39,510 nucleotides of DNA from Erythrobacter sp. HI0063 (GTDB lineage: Bacteria > Pseudomonadota > Alphaproteobacteria > Sphingomonadales > Sphingomonadaceae). The translations under genes and the position numbers were made by a program. The notes under the pieces are model-generated. The model saw only the letters and a list, made by a program, of their open reading frames with translations, had not been told where the DNA came from and ran no database searches. Below are positions 20,641 through 28,239 of this stretch, piece after piece; position 1 is the stretch's first letter; each line of letters begins with the position of its first letter. The stretch covers positions 1 through 39,510 of the forward strand of contig NZ_LWFF01000001.1 in assembly GCF_001635685.1 (NCBI RefSeq), written 5' to 3'.

Positions 20641-20822
20641 TGCGAAGCGCGATCATCCTCGCGGCGATCGCGCTGAGCGCCTGCCAGAGCGAGCCGAGCT
20701 TCGACGAGCGCTACGACACCGCGCAGGAGACGATCGAGGCGAAGGCTGAGGAGCTGGACGCGGAATTGCAGGACGGACCGACGCAGGTCGAGGAGCCGCC
20801 GGAAAAACCCGCCGCGGAGTAG
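20640..20822 (+). CDS. Small lipoprotein
   Basis: A 60-residue protein whose ATG overlaps the tamB stop (TGATG), so it is the third gene of the tamA–tamB operon. The first 15 residues form a lipoprotein signal with lipobox LSAC (Cys at residue 15). The rest is highly acidic (repeated Glu, ending EEPPEKPAAE) and probably helical or disordered. It has no recognisable domain. Its position suggests an accessory role in outer-membrane assembly, but that is inference only. Confidence 0.8.
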   Translation: MRSAIILAAIALSACQSEPSFDERYDTAQETIEAKAEELDAELQDGPTQVEEPPEKPAAE

Positions 20823-20887
20823 CGCACTGCGCATTCGGTGTCCCCAAACGGGGTGGAGTATGGTGCTGAAAAATGCGGCGAAACGAT

Positions 20888-20907
20888 TTTCGGATCGCAA
20901 GCCGAAA
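20888..20907 (-). terminator. Hairpin just 3' of the tRNA-Pro fragment (weak terminator)
   Basis: A TTTCGG / CCGAAA stem with an 8-base loop lies 2 bases beyond the CCA of the minus-strand tRNA fragment. It is followed, in tRNA orientation, by ATCGTTT. It has the position of a native tRNA-Pro terminator left behind on the chromosome side. The T-tract is short, so it is a weak candidate. Confidence 0.4.
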
Positions 20908-20909
20908 GT

Positions 20910-20929
20910 TGGTCGGGGAGAGAGGATTC
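20910..20929 (-). other. tRNA-Pro 3'-end copy: likely attachment site (attL)
   Basis: Plus-strand TGGTCGGGGAGAGAGGATTC. Its reverse complement parses as T-loop GAAT, T-stem CCTCT, acceptor CTCCCCG, discriminator A and CCA. An acceptor ending in G72 with A73 (so C1·G72) is the known pattern of bacterial tRNA-Pro. The sequence then departs from any tRNA. Duplication of a tRNA 3' end is the standard scar of tyrosine-recombinase elements. The orientation (chromosome left, element right) predicts the intact tRNA-Pro at the far right end, outside this window. Confidence 0.75.
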
Positions 20930-20978
20930 CCGACCTTTTTTCGACCGCCTCTGAAGAAGCCCAGAAAACAGCCATTTC

Positions 20979-20999
20979 CACGCTTCCGGACGAAGCGTG
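20979..20999. repeat. Inverted repeat near the attachment site
   Basis: A 7-bp perfect inverted repeat (CACGCTT / AAGCGTG) with a 7-base spacer sits 50 bases inside the element end and abuts the 12-bp tandem units. It could be a recombinase or excisionase site, or a chance hairpin. Confidence 0.45.
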
Positions 21000-21033
21000 T
21001 GGCACAATTTGTGGCACAATCTGTGGCACGGTG
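20998..21033. repeat. Three 12-bp tandem units (putative recombinase arm sites)
   Basis: TGTGGCACAATT, TGTGGCACAATC and TGTGGCACGGTG follow one another without gaps. The first two differ at one base and the third keeps TGTGGCAC. Short, closely spaced direct repeats beside a tRNA-type core are the usual layout of tyrosine-integrase arm-type sites. No integrase gene lies next to them in this window, so the role is inferred from position only. Confidence 0.6.
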
Positions 21034-21297
21034 CGAGGATAAATTTATCCGTTCCATCTTACCCCACAGCGTGAGCAAAAGTGTGCTCGAAGGGACGGTC
21101 AATTCGAAGCCTCCCATTGGACCCGTCAAAGGCCGTCCCTGACCTGCGCAGAGACCGAGGCCTCGGCACGCGCCTATGGAAAGCGGAACGGTGGGGGTCG
21201 ATTTTTCCATCGAGTAAAGGCAGTTAATGGGCTTAGAGCGCTGTCTCCAAACAGAGATTCGTGAAGCGCAATAGATGCCAAAAACGGGGTGGGTGTT

Positions 21298-24200
21298 GTG
21301 AGTACCGAGGCGTTTTTCGATTCACCAATACTCAATTCGCCCTATCGATGCCCAGAACGGCATTGGCAGTTGGGCGATGGAGGGCAGCCCACCGGCGTAG
21401 TCGAGAGTGGTCGTCGCCGGAGCGACCTTACGACACCCATACCCAAGCCCAGAGCGACGCGCGGCAAGAGCGCAGCGCAGGCTGACATTTTCGCGGACGC
21501 GCTGGGCGACATCTATGATCCGACAGAGATCATCAACGGTATCCGTCAGGCCGTCGATACGTGGCGGGAGCTTCCAGAAAGCCAATGGCAGGTAACGCCT
21601 ACAACCGCGCGTCTCTTGCGCCATTGGCGCTCCGGCGAAATGCCGCTTCCTCCGTTCTTCTGCCAGATCGAGGCGGTCGAGACCGTAATCTGGCTGACCG
21701 AAGTGGCGGGCAAGCCCGAGCATAAAGGGCGCAAGGCGAAGCTCGCTACCGCGCAGCGCTATTGGGAGCATCTGTTCGCGGCCAATGAGGCGTCGAACCC
21801 CGACCTCGTTCGCATGGCGCTGAAGCTGGCAACTGGTGCCGGCAAGACGACAGTCATGGCCATGCTTATCGCATGGCACACGCTCAACGCCGTTCGCCAT
21901 CCCAACGCCAAGCGCTTCTCCAAGGGTTTCCTGATCGTCGCCCCTGGCATCACCATCAAGGACCGCCTGCGCGTCCTGCAGCCGAATGATCCTGAGAGCT
22001 ATTACAGCACTCGGCACATCGTGCCCGAGGATATGCTCCGCGATCTAGGGCAGGCAAAGATCGTCATAACCAACTACCATTCCTTCAAGAAAAAGGACGA
22101 GGTGAGCCTCAACAAGGTCCAGCAGGCAGCCTTGGCCACCGAGCCCAAGAAGGAGAGCGACGGCTCCATGCTCCGGCGGGTGGCCGGACCCTTGCTGGGC
22201 ATGAAGAACGTCGTCGTCCTCAACGACGAAGCGCATCACTGCTATCGCGAACGCCCGCTGTCGCCGGAAGAGGAAAAGGCGCTCAAAGGCGACGAAAAGG
22301 CGGAAGCCAAGGAAGCCAATGAAGCGGCGCGCTTGTGGATCAGTGGGCTCGAAGCGGTGAAACGGACGCTCGGTCTCAACATCGTCTACGACCTGTCGGC
22401 GACGCCCTTCTTTCTGCGGGGATCAGGATACCGGGAAGGTTCGCTCTTCGGCTGGGTGATGAGCGATTTCTCGCTCATGGACGCGATCGAGTGCGGTATT
22501 GTCAAGCTGCCGCGTGTGCCCATCATGGACAATGTCGAGGGCGGCGACACGCCGATGTTCCGCAACCTCTGGGAGCATGTCGGGACGAAGCTCCCCAAGA
22601 AAGGCCGGGCTAAATCCGGCTTCGATGATCCGCAGAAGCTGCCCAACGAACTTCTCTCCGCGATCGACGCGCTTTACGGCCACTACGAGAAGACCTTCGA
22701 GACCTGGAAGGAGCACGGCCTCGGCGTCGAGCCGGTCTTCATCGTCGTCTGCAACAACACAGCCACCAGCAAGCTGGTTCACGATTACATCGCTGGCTAC
22801 GAGATCGAGGATAAGGACGGCAACAAGCGCCTTATGGCAGGCGCATGCAAGTTGTTCCGCAATTTCGACCCGGACGGCGTTGCCCTGCCGAAGATGCGGA
22901 CCCTGCTGATCGACAGCCAGCAGATCGAAAGCGGCGAGGCGATCAGTGCGGAATTCAAAGCTGCCGCAGAACCGGAAATCGCCCGGTTCAAGGACGAGCT
23001 GGTCCAGCGCACGGGCGATCGGGCTGCGGCTGAGAAGATCGACGATACCGCTATCCTGCGCGAAGTCATGAACACCGTTGGTCGTCCTGGCCAGCTTGGC
23101 GAGGCAATACGATGCGTCGTATCGGTATCGATGCTGACCGAGGGCTGGGACGCGAATACGGTCACTCACGTTCTGGGTGTCCGTGCGTTCGGCACGCAGC
23201 TTCTATGTGAACAGGTCATCGGTCGCGCGCTGCGCCGCGTTTCCTATCGGTTGAACGACGAGGATCGCTTTGACGTCGAATACGCCGACATCTTCGGCAT
23301 TCCGTTCGACTTCACGGCACAGCCCCAGAATGCCACGATTAAACCACCGCCACCCATGGTGCGTGTCGAGGCAATCAGTCCGGAACGCGACGACGTCGAG
23401 ATCCGCTTCCCGCGGGTCGAAGGGTATCGAACCGAACTGCCGCGCGATACGCTGCGCGCCGAGTTCACCGATGATTCGACGCTGGAACTGACCCCTGATC
23501 TTGTCGGGGCCGCGCAGACGGTGAACTCAGGGATTGTCGGCGAAGAGGCCGAGATGAACCTCGATCATCTCGCGGATACTCGTCCCGCAACGATTCAGCT
23601 ACGTCTCGCGGATCGCATCGTGCGGCGCCGTCTCACCGAGGATGGCGAGGTGCCGAACCCAGCGCTTATCATGGAAATGCGCAAGATCGTGCGCCGCTGG
23701 ATGAGCGAACATCTCGTCTGCAAGGGCAATACGCAGCAAGCGCAGCTGCTCTATTACGACATCGCGGACCGGGTGGCCGACCGAATTATGGCGGCGATTA
23801 CGCGCGGGACCGAAGGCGGCAACCGCGTGATTGCTATGCTCGACCCTTACAACCGGGAGGGTTCAACACGGCATGTCGGTTTCAATACGAGCCAGGACCG
23901 ATACGAGACCGGGCAGAAATGCCACATCAATTACGCTATCGCAGACAGCGACTGGGAGCTGGAATTCTGCCGCGTCGCCGACGCACATCCGCGCGTGCTG
24001 GCATGGGTCAAGAACCACAACCTTGGCTTCGAAGTTCCGTATCGCGCTGGCGGCGAGGCCCGCCGATATCGACCGGACTTCATCCTGCAAGTCGACGATG
24101 GAAAGGGGGCGGACGATCCACTGAATCTCGTTGTCGAGATCAAAGGCTTCCGCAACGAAGATGCCAAGGACAAGGCAGATACGATGGCGACCTACTGGGT

Positions 24201-24339
24201 GCCTGGGGTAAACAATCTCGGCACCATGGGACGCTGGGCCTTTGCCGAATTCACCGACAAGTGGACGATCCAGACCGAGTTCGAGGGTGTCATCACCGAA
24301 TGGCTGAGCAAAGTAGCGACCGAGGAAGGCGCCGCGTGA
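21298..24339 (+). CDS. SF2 helicase–PD-(D/E)XK restriction subunit (type III Res-like)
   Basis: About 1013 residues from the GTG at 21298, chosen because the protein then opens with STEAFFDSPILNSPY, the usual start of this restriction-helicase family. A Q-like motif (FFCQIEAVE, about 120–127) precedes Walker A ATGAGKT (178–184). The DEAH box is at 310–313, SAT at 367–369 and motif VI EQVIGRALRR at about 638–647. The C-terminus has a nuclease signature, RPDF with D927 and then E947-I-K949 (VVEIKGF). It should translocate on DNA and cut it, partnered by the methyltransferase two genes downstream. It is the first gene of a five-gene operon and overlaps the next by four bases (GTGA). Confidence 0.9.
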   Translation: MSTEAFFDSPILNSPYRCPERHWQLGDGGQPTGVVESGRRRSDLTTPIPKPRATRGKSAAQADIFADALGDIYDPTEIINGIRQAVDTWRELPESQWQVTPTTARLLRHWRSGEMPLPPFFCQIEAVETVIWLTEVAGKPEHKGRKAKLATAQRYWEHLFAANEASNPDLVRMALKLATGAGKTTVMAMLIAWHTLNAVRHPNAKRFSKGFLIVAPGITIKDRLRVLQPNDPESYYSTRHIVPEDMLRDLGQAKIVITNYHSFKKKDEVSLNKVQQAALATEPKKESDGSMLRRVAGPLLGMKNVVVLNDEAHHCYRERPLSPEEEKALKGDEKAEAKEANEAARLWISGLEAVKRTLGLNIVYDLSATPFFLRGSGYREGSLFGWVMSDFSLMDAIECGIVKLPRVPIMDNVEGGDTPMFRNLWEHVGTKLPKKGRAKSGFDDPQKLPNELLSAIDALYGHYEKTFETWKEHGLGVEPVFIVVCNNTATSKLVHDYIAGYEIEDKDGNKRLMAGACKLFRNFDPDGVALPKMRTLLIDSQQIESGEAISAEFKAAAEPEIARFKDELVQRTGDRAAAEKIDDTAILREVMNTVGRPGQLGEAIRCVVSVSMLTEGWDANTVTHVLGVRAFGTQLLCEQVIGRALRRVSYRLNDEDRFDVEYADIFGIPFDFTAQPQNATIKPPPPMVRVEAISPERDDVEIRFPRVEGYRTELPRDTLRAEFTDDSTLELTPDLVGAAQTVNSGIVGEEAEMNLDHLADTRPATIQLRLADRIVRRRLTEDGEVPNPALIMEMRKIVRRWMSEHLVCKGNTQQAQLLYYDIADRVADRIMAAITRGTEGGNRVIAMLDPYNREGSTRHVGFNTSQDRYETGQKCHINYAIADSDWELEFCRVADAHPRVLAWVKNHNLGFEVPYRAGGEARRYRPDFILQVDDGKGADDPLNLVVEIKGFRNEDAKDKADTMATYWVPGVNNLGTMGRWAFAEFTDKWTIQTEFEGVITEWLSKVATEEGAA

Positions 24340-25271
24340 CAGACCCTTCAGTATCATTCGGCACCCTGGTCGATATCGAAGCACGCTCAGCATGGGGTCA
24401 TGAAGCGCATGACTTCACCCCATGGCTTGCCGACAACCTAGACCGCCTGTCCGATGCTCTCGGTATTCCGCTCGAGTTGACCGGTCGCGAAGTTCGCAAT
24501 GGCCGTTACTCGGCCGATATACTCGCCACCAACCCAGCGGACAGTTCGGTCGTTTTGATCGAAAACCAGCTTGAGGCTTCCGATCATACCCACCTCGGCC
24601 AGGTCATGACGTATCTGGCCGGACTGGATGCTCACGTAGTCGTATGGCTGGCTCCGAATTTCCGCGAGGAACACCTTTCGGCCGTCCGCTGGCTTAACCA
24701 GCATACCGACGAAACGTTCTCCTTCTTCGCGGTGAAGCTCCGCGTAGTGCAGATTGCCGACAGTCCGCTCGCGCCCCTCTTCGAGGTGTTGGAAAAGCCC
24801 AATAGCTGGGACAAGCGACTGCAGTCGAAGGCCCGGGCCGTGCGTTCGTCAGTCTCGGGCGAGGCGGCGGAACGGCGCGAGCTCTTTTGGCCGGCCTATG
24901 CCGAGATCGATCCGCGCGTGGAGAGCGACCTCAAGGCAGGTGCCGGTGGAGGCACTCGCTGGCGTCCTGTCCGCGAGGCGGGGGTCGTCATCTCGCGTTA
25001 CGTATCGGACTACGGCGTTGGCCTGTTCATACGCGGAGAGCGGGGCAAGGGCGGCGAAATCACCTTGCCCCGTCTCGAGGCGGCAGCTGCCGGTCTGACC
25101 GCCGAACTCGGGCCGGAACTGGGAGATGCGAACTTCCCGTTCCTTGCGAACCGCCAAGTCGACTGGTCCGACCCTGCCGATATCGAAGCCGCGGCCACAT
25201 GGCTCGCCCAACAGACAAACAAATACGAGGTCGCAGTTCAGCGGCACCTCGCCCTTGAGGAACAAGCCTGA
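24336..25271 (+). CDS. DUF4268-like PD-(D/E)XK-fold protein
   Basis: 311 residues from a GTG that overlaps the upstream stop by four bases. The N-terminal half looks like a restriction-type nuclease fold: D61 (YSADILA), then E76-N-Q78 (VVLIENQL), followed by a conserved-looking SDHTHLGQVMTYLAGL block and WLNQHT. Lysine of the classical D..ExK is replaced by glutamine, a variant seen in some PD-(D/E)XK families. The C-terminal half resembles the DUF4268 type found beside restriction genes. It may be a second nuclease or a DNA-binding specificity partner. Its stop overlaps the methyltransferase start by one base (TGATG), so expression is coupled. Confidence 0.75.
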   Translation: MTDPSVSFGTLVDIEARSAWGHEAHDFTPWLADNLDRLSDALGIPLELTGREVRNGRYSADILATNPADSSVVLIENQLEASDHTHLGQVMTYLAGLDAHVVVWLAPNFREEHLSAVRWLNQHTDETFSFFAVKLRVVQIADSPLAPLFEVLEKPNSWDKRLQSKARAVRSSVSGEAAERRELFWPAYAEIDPRVESDLKAGAGGGTRWRPVREAGVVISRYVSDYGVGLFIRGERGKGGEITLPRLEAAAAGLTAELGPELGDANFPFLANRQVDWSDPADIEAAATWLAQQTNKYEVAVQRHLALEEQA

Positions 25272-28237
25272 TGGCCAAAAAACCCCTCCGCGTCGAAACG
25301 CTTACCCACGACGAGGCCACGCGCAAGAACGCGCCCACGGCGGAGCTCGAAACCTTCGTCGATGCCGAGACCAAGCGGCCGATCGAGGTCGCCTATGAGC
25401 GGCGCAATCGCGATCTCGATCCGCAGCTGGTGTGGCGGGGGAAAGATGTTGCGGACTGGTCGGACCTCGTGGTCGAGGCGCCGCCGCTCTATATCCAGGA
25501 GAAGATCCATCCCAAGGCGTTGATCGAGGATCTGAAGCTCGCCTCCACCCGCGCCGATGCCGACGACGCGCCCGACCTCTTCGCCGATTTCAACGGAGTC
25601 GATCCGGAGGCGCGGACCGAGTTCTACGCGCACGATCAACACTGGTCCAACCGCATGATCCTGGGCGACGGGCTGAAGGTGATGGCATCGCTGGCCGAGC
25701 GCGAGGGGCTGAAGGGCCAGGTGCAGTGCATCTATATCGACCCGCCCTATGGCATCAAATTCAACTCCAACTTCCAGTGGTCCACCACGTCGCGCGACGT
25801 AAAGGACGGCAAGGCCGATCACCTGACGCGCGAGCCCGAGCAGGTGAAGGCCTTCCGCGACACCTGGGCGGACGGCATCCACTCCTACCTCACTTATCTG
25901 CGCGACCGCCTGACCGTGGCGCGCGATCTGCTGACCGAGAGCGGCAGCGTCTTCGTCCAGATCGGCGACGAGAACGTCCATCGCGTCCGCGCGCTGATGG
26001 ACGAGGTGTTTGGGGAAGAAAATTTCATCACTCTCATCGCCCATGTGACAACTGGGGGCATCAAACAGAATTTTCTGGCGACGCAAACCGACTATGTAAT
26101 TTGGTATGGGAAGAACCGAGAACTTACAAAGTATCGCCAGTTATATACCGGCAAAGACGCCTTCGATGGCTCTTCAAAAACATTTACATGGCTGGAGCTT
26201 ACAGATGGAACCCGCCGTGGCATGACCGCAGAAGAGAAAGCATCTGGTCTCATACCAGATGGTAGTCGCGTCTATCGGCCTGGAAACGTCACTACTCAAG
26301 GCAATCCCCAGTTTGATTTCCAGTTCGGCGGAAAGGTTTACAATCGACCTTGGAAAACGACGGCCGCAGGTATGGAGCGAATGGGAAAGGCTTCACGGCT
26401 GCACGTCGCTTCCAATAGTCTCTCACAGATGAATTACCTTGACGACTATCCGGTATCACCGATTAGCGCCCTTTGGACCGATACTTTTCTGGGCAGTTTT
26501 GCCGAAGACAAGGTTTATGTCGTTCAAACCTCACGGAAGGTCATTGAACGCTGCATCCTGATGACCACCGACCCTGGCGATCTGGTGCTCGATCCCACCT
26601 GCGGGTCCGGCACCACTGCCTATGTCGCCGAGCAATGGGGACGGCGGTGGATCACGATCGACACGAGCCGGGTCGCACTCGCGCTCGCCCGGGCGAGGAT
26701 CATGGGCGCGCGCTATCCCTGGTATCTGCTCGCCGACAGCCGCGAGGGGCAGGTGAAGGAAGGCGAGATCACCCGCACCCCGCCGCGAGACACGCCGACG
26801 CAGGGCCGCATCCGCCAAGGCTTCGTCTACAAGCGCGTGCCGCACATCACGCTGAAGAGCATCGCCAACAACGCCGAGATCGACACGATCTGGGAGGAGT
26901 ATCAGGAAAAGCTCGAACCCTTGCGCGCCGAGATCAACGCCATGCGCGGCCGCGATGGCTCCGACCCCGAGCTGCCGCCGTTCGAGGAATGGACCATGCC
27001 GCGCGAACCCGGCGCGCCGTGGCCCGACGATGCCGCAAAGGCGCTGGAGAAGGCGCGCAATGAAAGCGCCAGCCCCGCGACCCGCATCAAATGGCTGAAT
27101 GCCGTGAACGAGGCGATGGATCGCGATTACACGCTCGATACGCTGCCAGAACATCCCGTCGATCCCTGGAACGACCCGGATTGTGAGAAGCTTCACGCCG
27201 AATGGTGGAAGCTGCGCATCGAACGCCAGCAGGAAATCGACGCCAGCATCGCCGCTAAGGCAGACACCGAATATCTCTACGACCAGCCCTACGAGGACAA
27301 GTCCCGCGTCCGCGTGGCCGGCCCGTTCACGGTCGAAAGCCTCAGCCCCCACCGCGTCCCCGCCGTGGACGTGGACGACAGCCTGTTCGACGAGATCGAA
27401 GCGGCCGAAGGCAGGGCCAAGAAGGGCGAAAGCGGCGAACGCGCCGACTTCGCGGAAATGGTGCTGGAAAACTTGAAGCGCTCGGGCGTCCAGCAGCGCG
27501 CCAAGGACGACAAGCTCGTATTCGAAAGCATGAAGCTGTGGCCGGGCGAATGGATCGTCGCCGAGGGGACTGTCCGCCAGAAATCGCTCACCGAAGCCGA
27601 GGACGAGGAGGAAACTGAAGCCGGCCCGACCCGCCGCGCCGCCATCTTTGTCGGACCCGAATACGGCACCATCACGCGCCCGCAGGTCGTCGCCGCGGCA
27701 CGCGAGGCTCAGGAGAACGGCTTCGACATCCTGATAGCGGCTGCGTTCAATTTCGATGCCCATGCTGGCGAGGTCACGAAGATGGGCCCGCTCACCGTCC
27801 TGCAAGCGCGGATCAACCCCGACCTGCACATGCCCGACCTTGCGAATACGGGAGCAGGCAATCTGTTCACCGTATTCGGTGAGCCAGACATTCACGTGCA
27901 TGATGAGGGCGACGGCATGGTCAGCATCGAGGTGATGGGCGTTGATATGTATAAGGGCGGCCAGATCGAAAGCGGCGATGCCGACGACATCGCCGTGTGG
28001 TTCATCGACACCGACTACAACTACGAAAGCTTCTTCGTCCGCCACGCCTACTTCCCCGGCGCGAACGATCCCTACAAGGCGCTGAAGACGACACTGAAGG
28101 CGGAAGTGGATCAGGAAGCGTGGGACAGCCTGAATCGAGTGCGTTCACGGTCGTTTGCGAAACCGAAGGACGGCAGGGTTGCGGTGAAAGTGGTGAACCA
28201 TCTCGGGGACGAGGTGATGAAGGTGCTGGAGGTTTAG
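25271..28237 (+). CDS. Beta-class adenine-specific DNA methyltransferase (type III Mod-like)
   Basis: A 988-residue site-specific DNA methyltransferase. Catalytic motif IV, D157-P-P-Y160, comes before the AdoMet-binding motif DPTCGSGT (441–448). That order defines the beta class, which includes type III Mod subunits and makes N6-methyladenine. The target-recognition region lies between them, and its DNA (about 26020–26560) is visibly AT-richer than the rest. The C-terminal 500 residues are an extension beyond the catalytic core, ending in KVVNHLGDEVMKVLEV. It should protect host sites from the upstream helicase-nuclease and give the complex its specificity. The stop lies two bases before the NYN gene start. 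Confidence 0.92.
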   Translation: MAKKPLRVETLTHDEATRKNAPTAELETFVDAETKRPIEVAYERRNRDLDPQLVWRGKDVADWSDLVVEAPPLYIQEKIHPKALIEDLKLASTRADADDAPDLFADFNGVDPEARTEFYAHDQHWSNRMILGDGLKVMASLAEREGLKGQVQCIYIDPPYGIKFNSNFQWSTTSRDVKDGKADHLTREPEQVKAFRDTWADGIHSYLTYLRDRLTVARDLLTESGSVFVQIGDENVHRVRALMDEVFGEENFITLIAHVTTGGIKQNFLATQTDYVIWYGKNRELTKYRQLYTGKDAFDGSSKTFTWLELTDGTRRGMTAEEKASGLIPDGSRVYRPGNVTTQGNPQFDFQFGGKVYNRPWKTTAAGMERMGKASRLHVASNSLSQMNYLDDYPVSPISALWTDTFLGSFAEDKVYVVQTSRKVIERCILMTTDPGDLVLDPTCGSGTTAYVAEQWGRRWITIDTSRVALALARARIMGARYPWYLLADSREGQVKEGEITRTPPRDTPTQGRIRQGFVYKRVPHITLKSIANNAEIDTIWEEYQEKLEPLRAEINAMRGRDGSDPELPPFEEWTMPREPGAPWPDDAAKALEKARNESASPATRIKWLNAVNEAMDRDYTLDTLPEHPVDPWNDPDCEKLHAEWWKLRIERQQEIDASIAAKADTEYLYDQPYEDKSRVRVAGPFTVESLSPHRVPAVDVDDSLFDEIEAAEGRAKKGESGERADFAEMVLENLKRSGVQQRAKDDKLVFESMKLWPGEWIVAEGTVRQKSLTEAEDEEETEAGPTRRAAIFVGPEYGTITRPQVVAAAREAQENGFDILIAAAFNFDAHAGEVTKMGPLTVLQARINPDLHMPDLANTGAGNLFTVFGEPDIHVHDEGDGMVSIEVMGVDMYKGGQIESGDADDIAVWFIDTDYNYESFFVRHAYFPGANDPYKALKTTLKAEVDQEAWDSLNRVRSRSFAKPKDGRVAVKVVNHLGDEVMKVLEV

Positions 28238-28239
28238 GC

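Larger units (their letters stand above)
20823..21297. other. Chromosome/element junction, no convincing gene
   Basis: This 475-base stretch has no open frame that looks coding. From left to right it holds a 3' flank hairpin, a tRNA-Pro 3'-end copy, a 7-bp inverted repeat, three 12-bp tandem units, a short dyad (TCGAT / ATCGA near 21200) and then the leader of the defence operon. I see no clear −35/−10 pair for that operon. The region is more AT-rich than the flanking chromosome. Confidence 0.7.

Noticed and set aside
20910-20929. A functional tRNA gene
   Set aside because: Only the last 20 bases of a tRNA are present; D arm and anticodon arm are absent.
20998-21033. Possible CRISPR array
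   Set aside because: Units are only 12 bases, directly abutting with no spacers, and no cas genes are nearby.
20653-21210. Minus-strand frames across the junction, including one with PQIVPQIVP
   Set aside because: The repeat in the protein is only the translation of the 12-bp tandem units; no start context or domain.
26531-28045. Minus-strand frame antisense to the methyltransferase
   Set aside because: Its span is fully explained by the methyltransferase C-terminal half and it shows no family motif.
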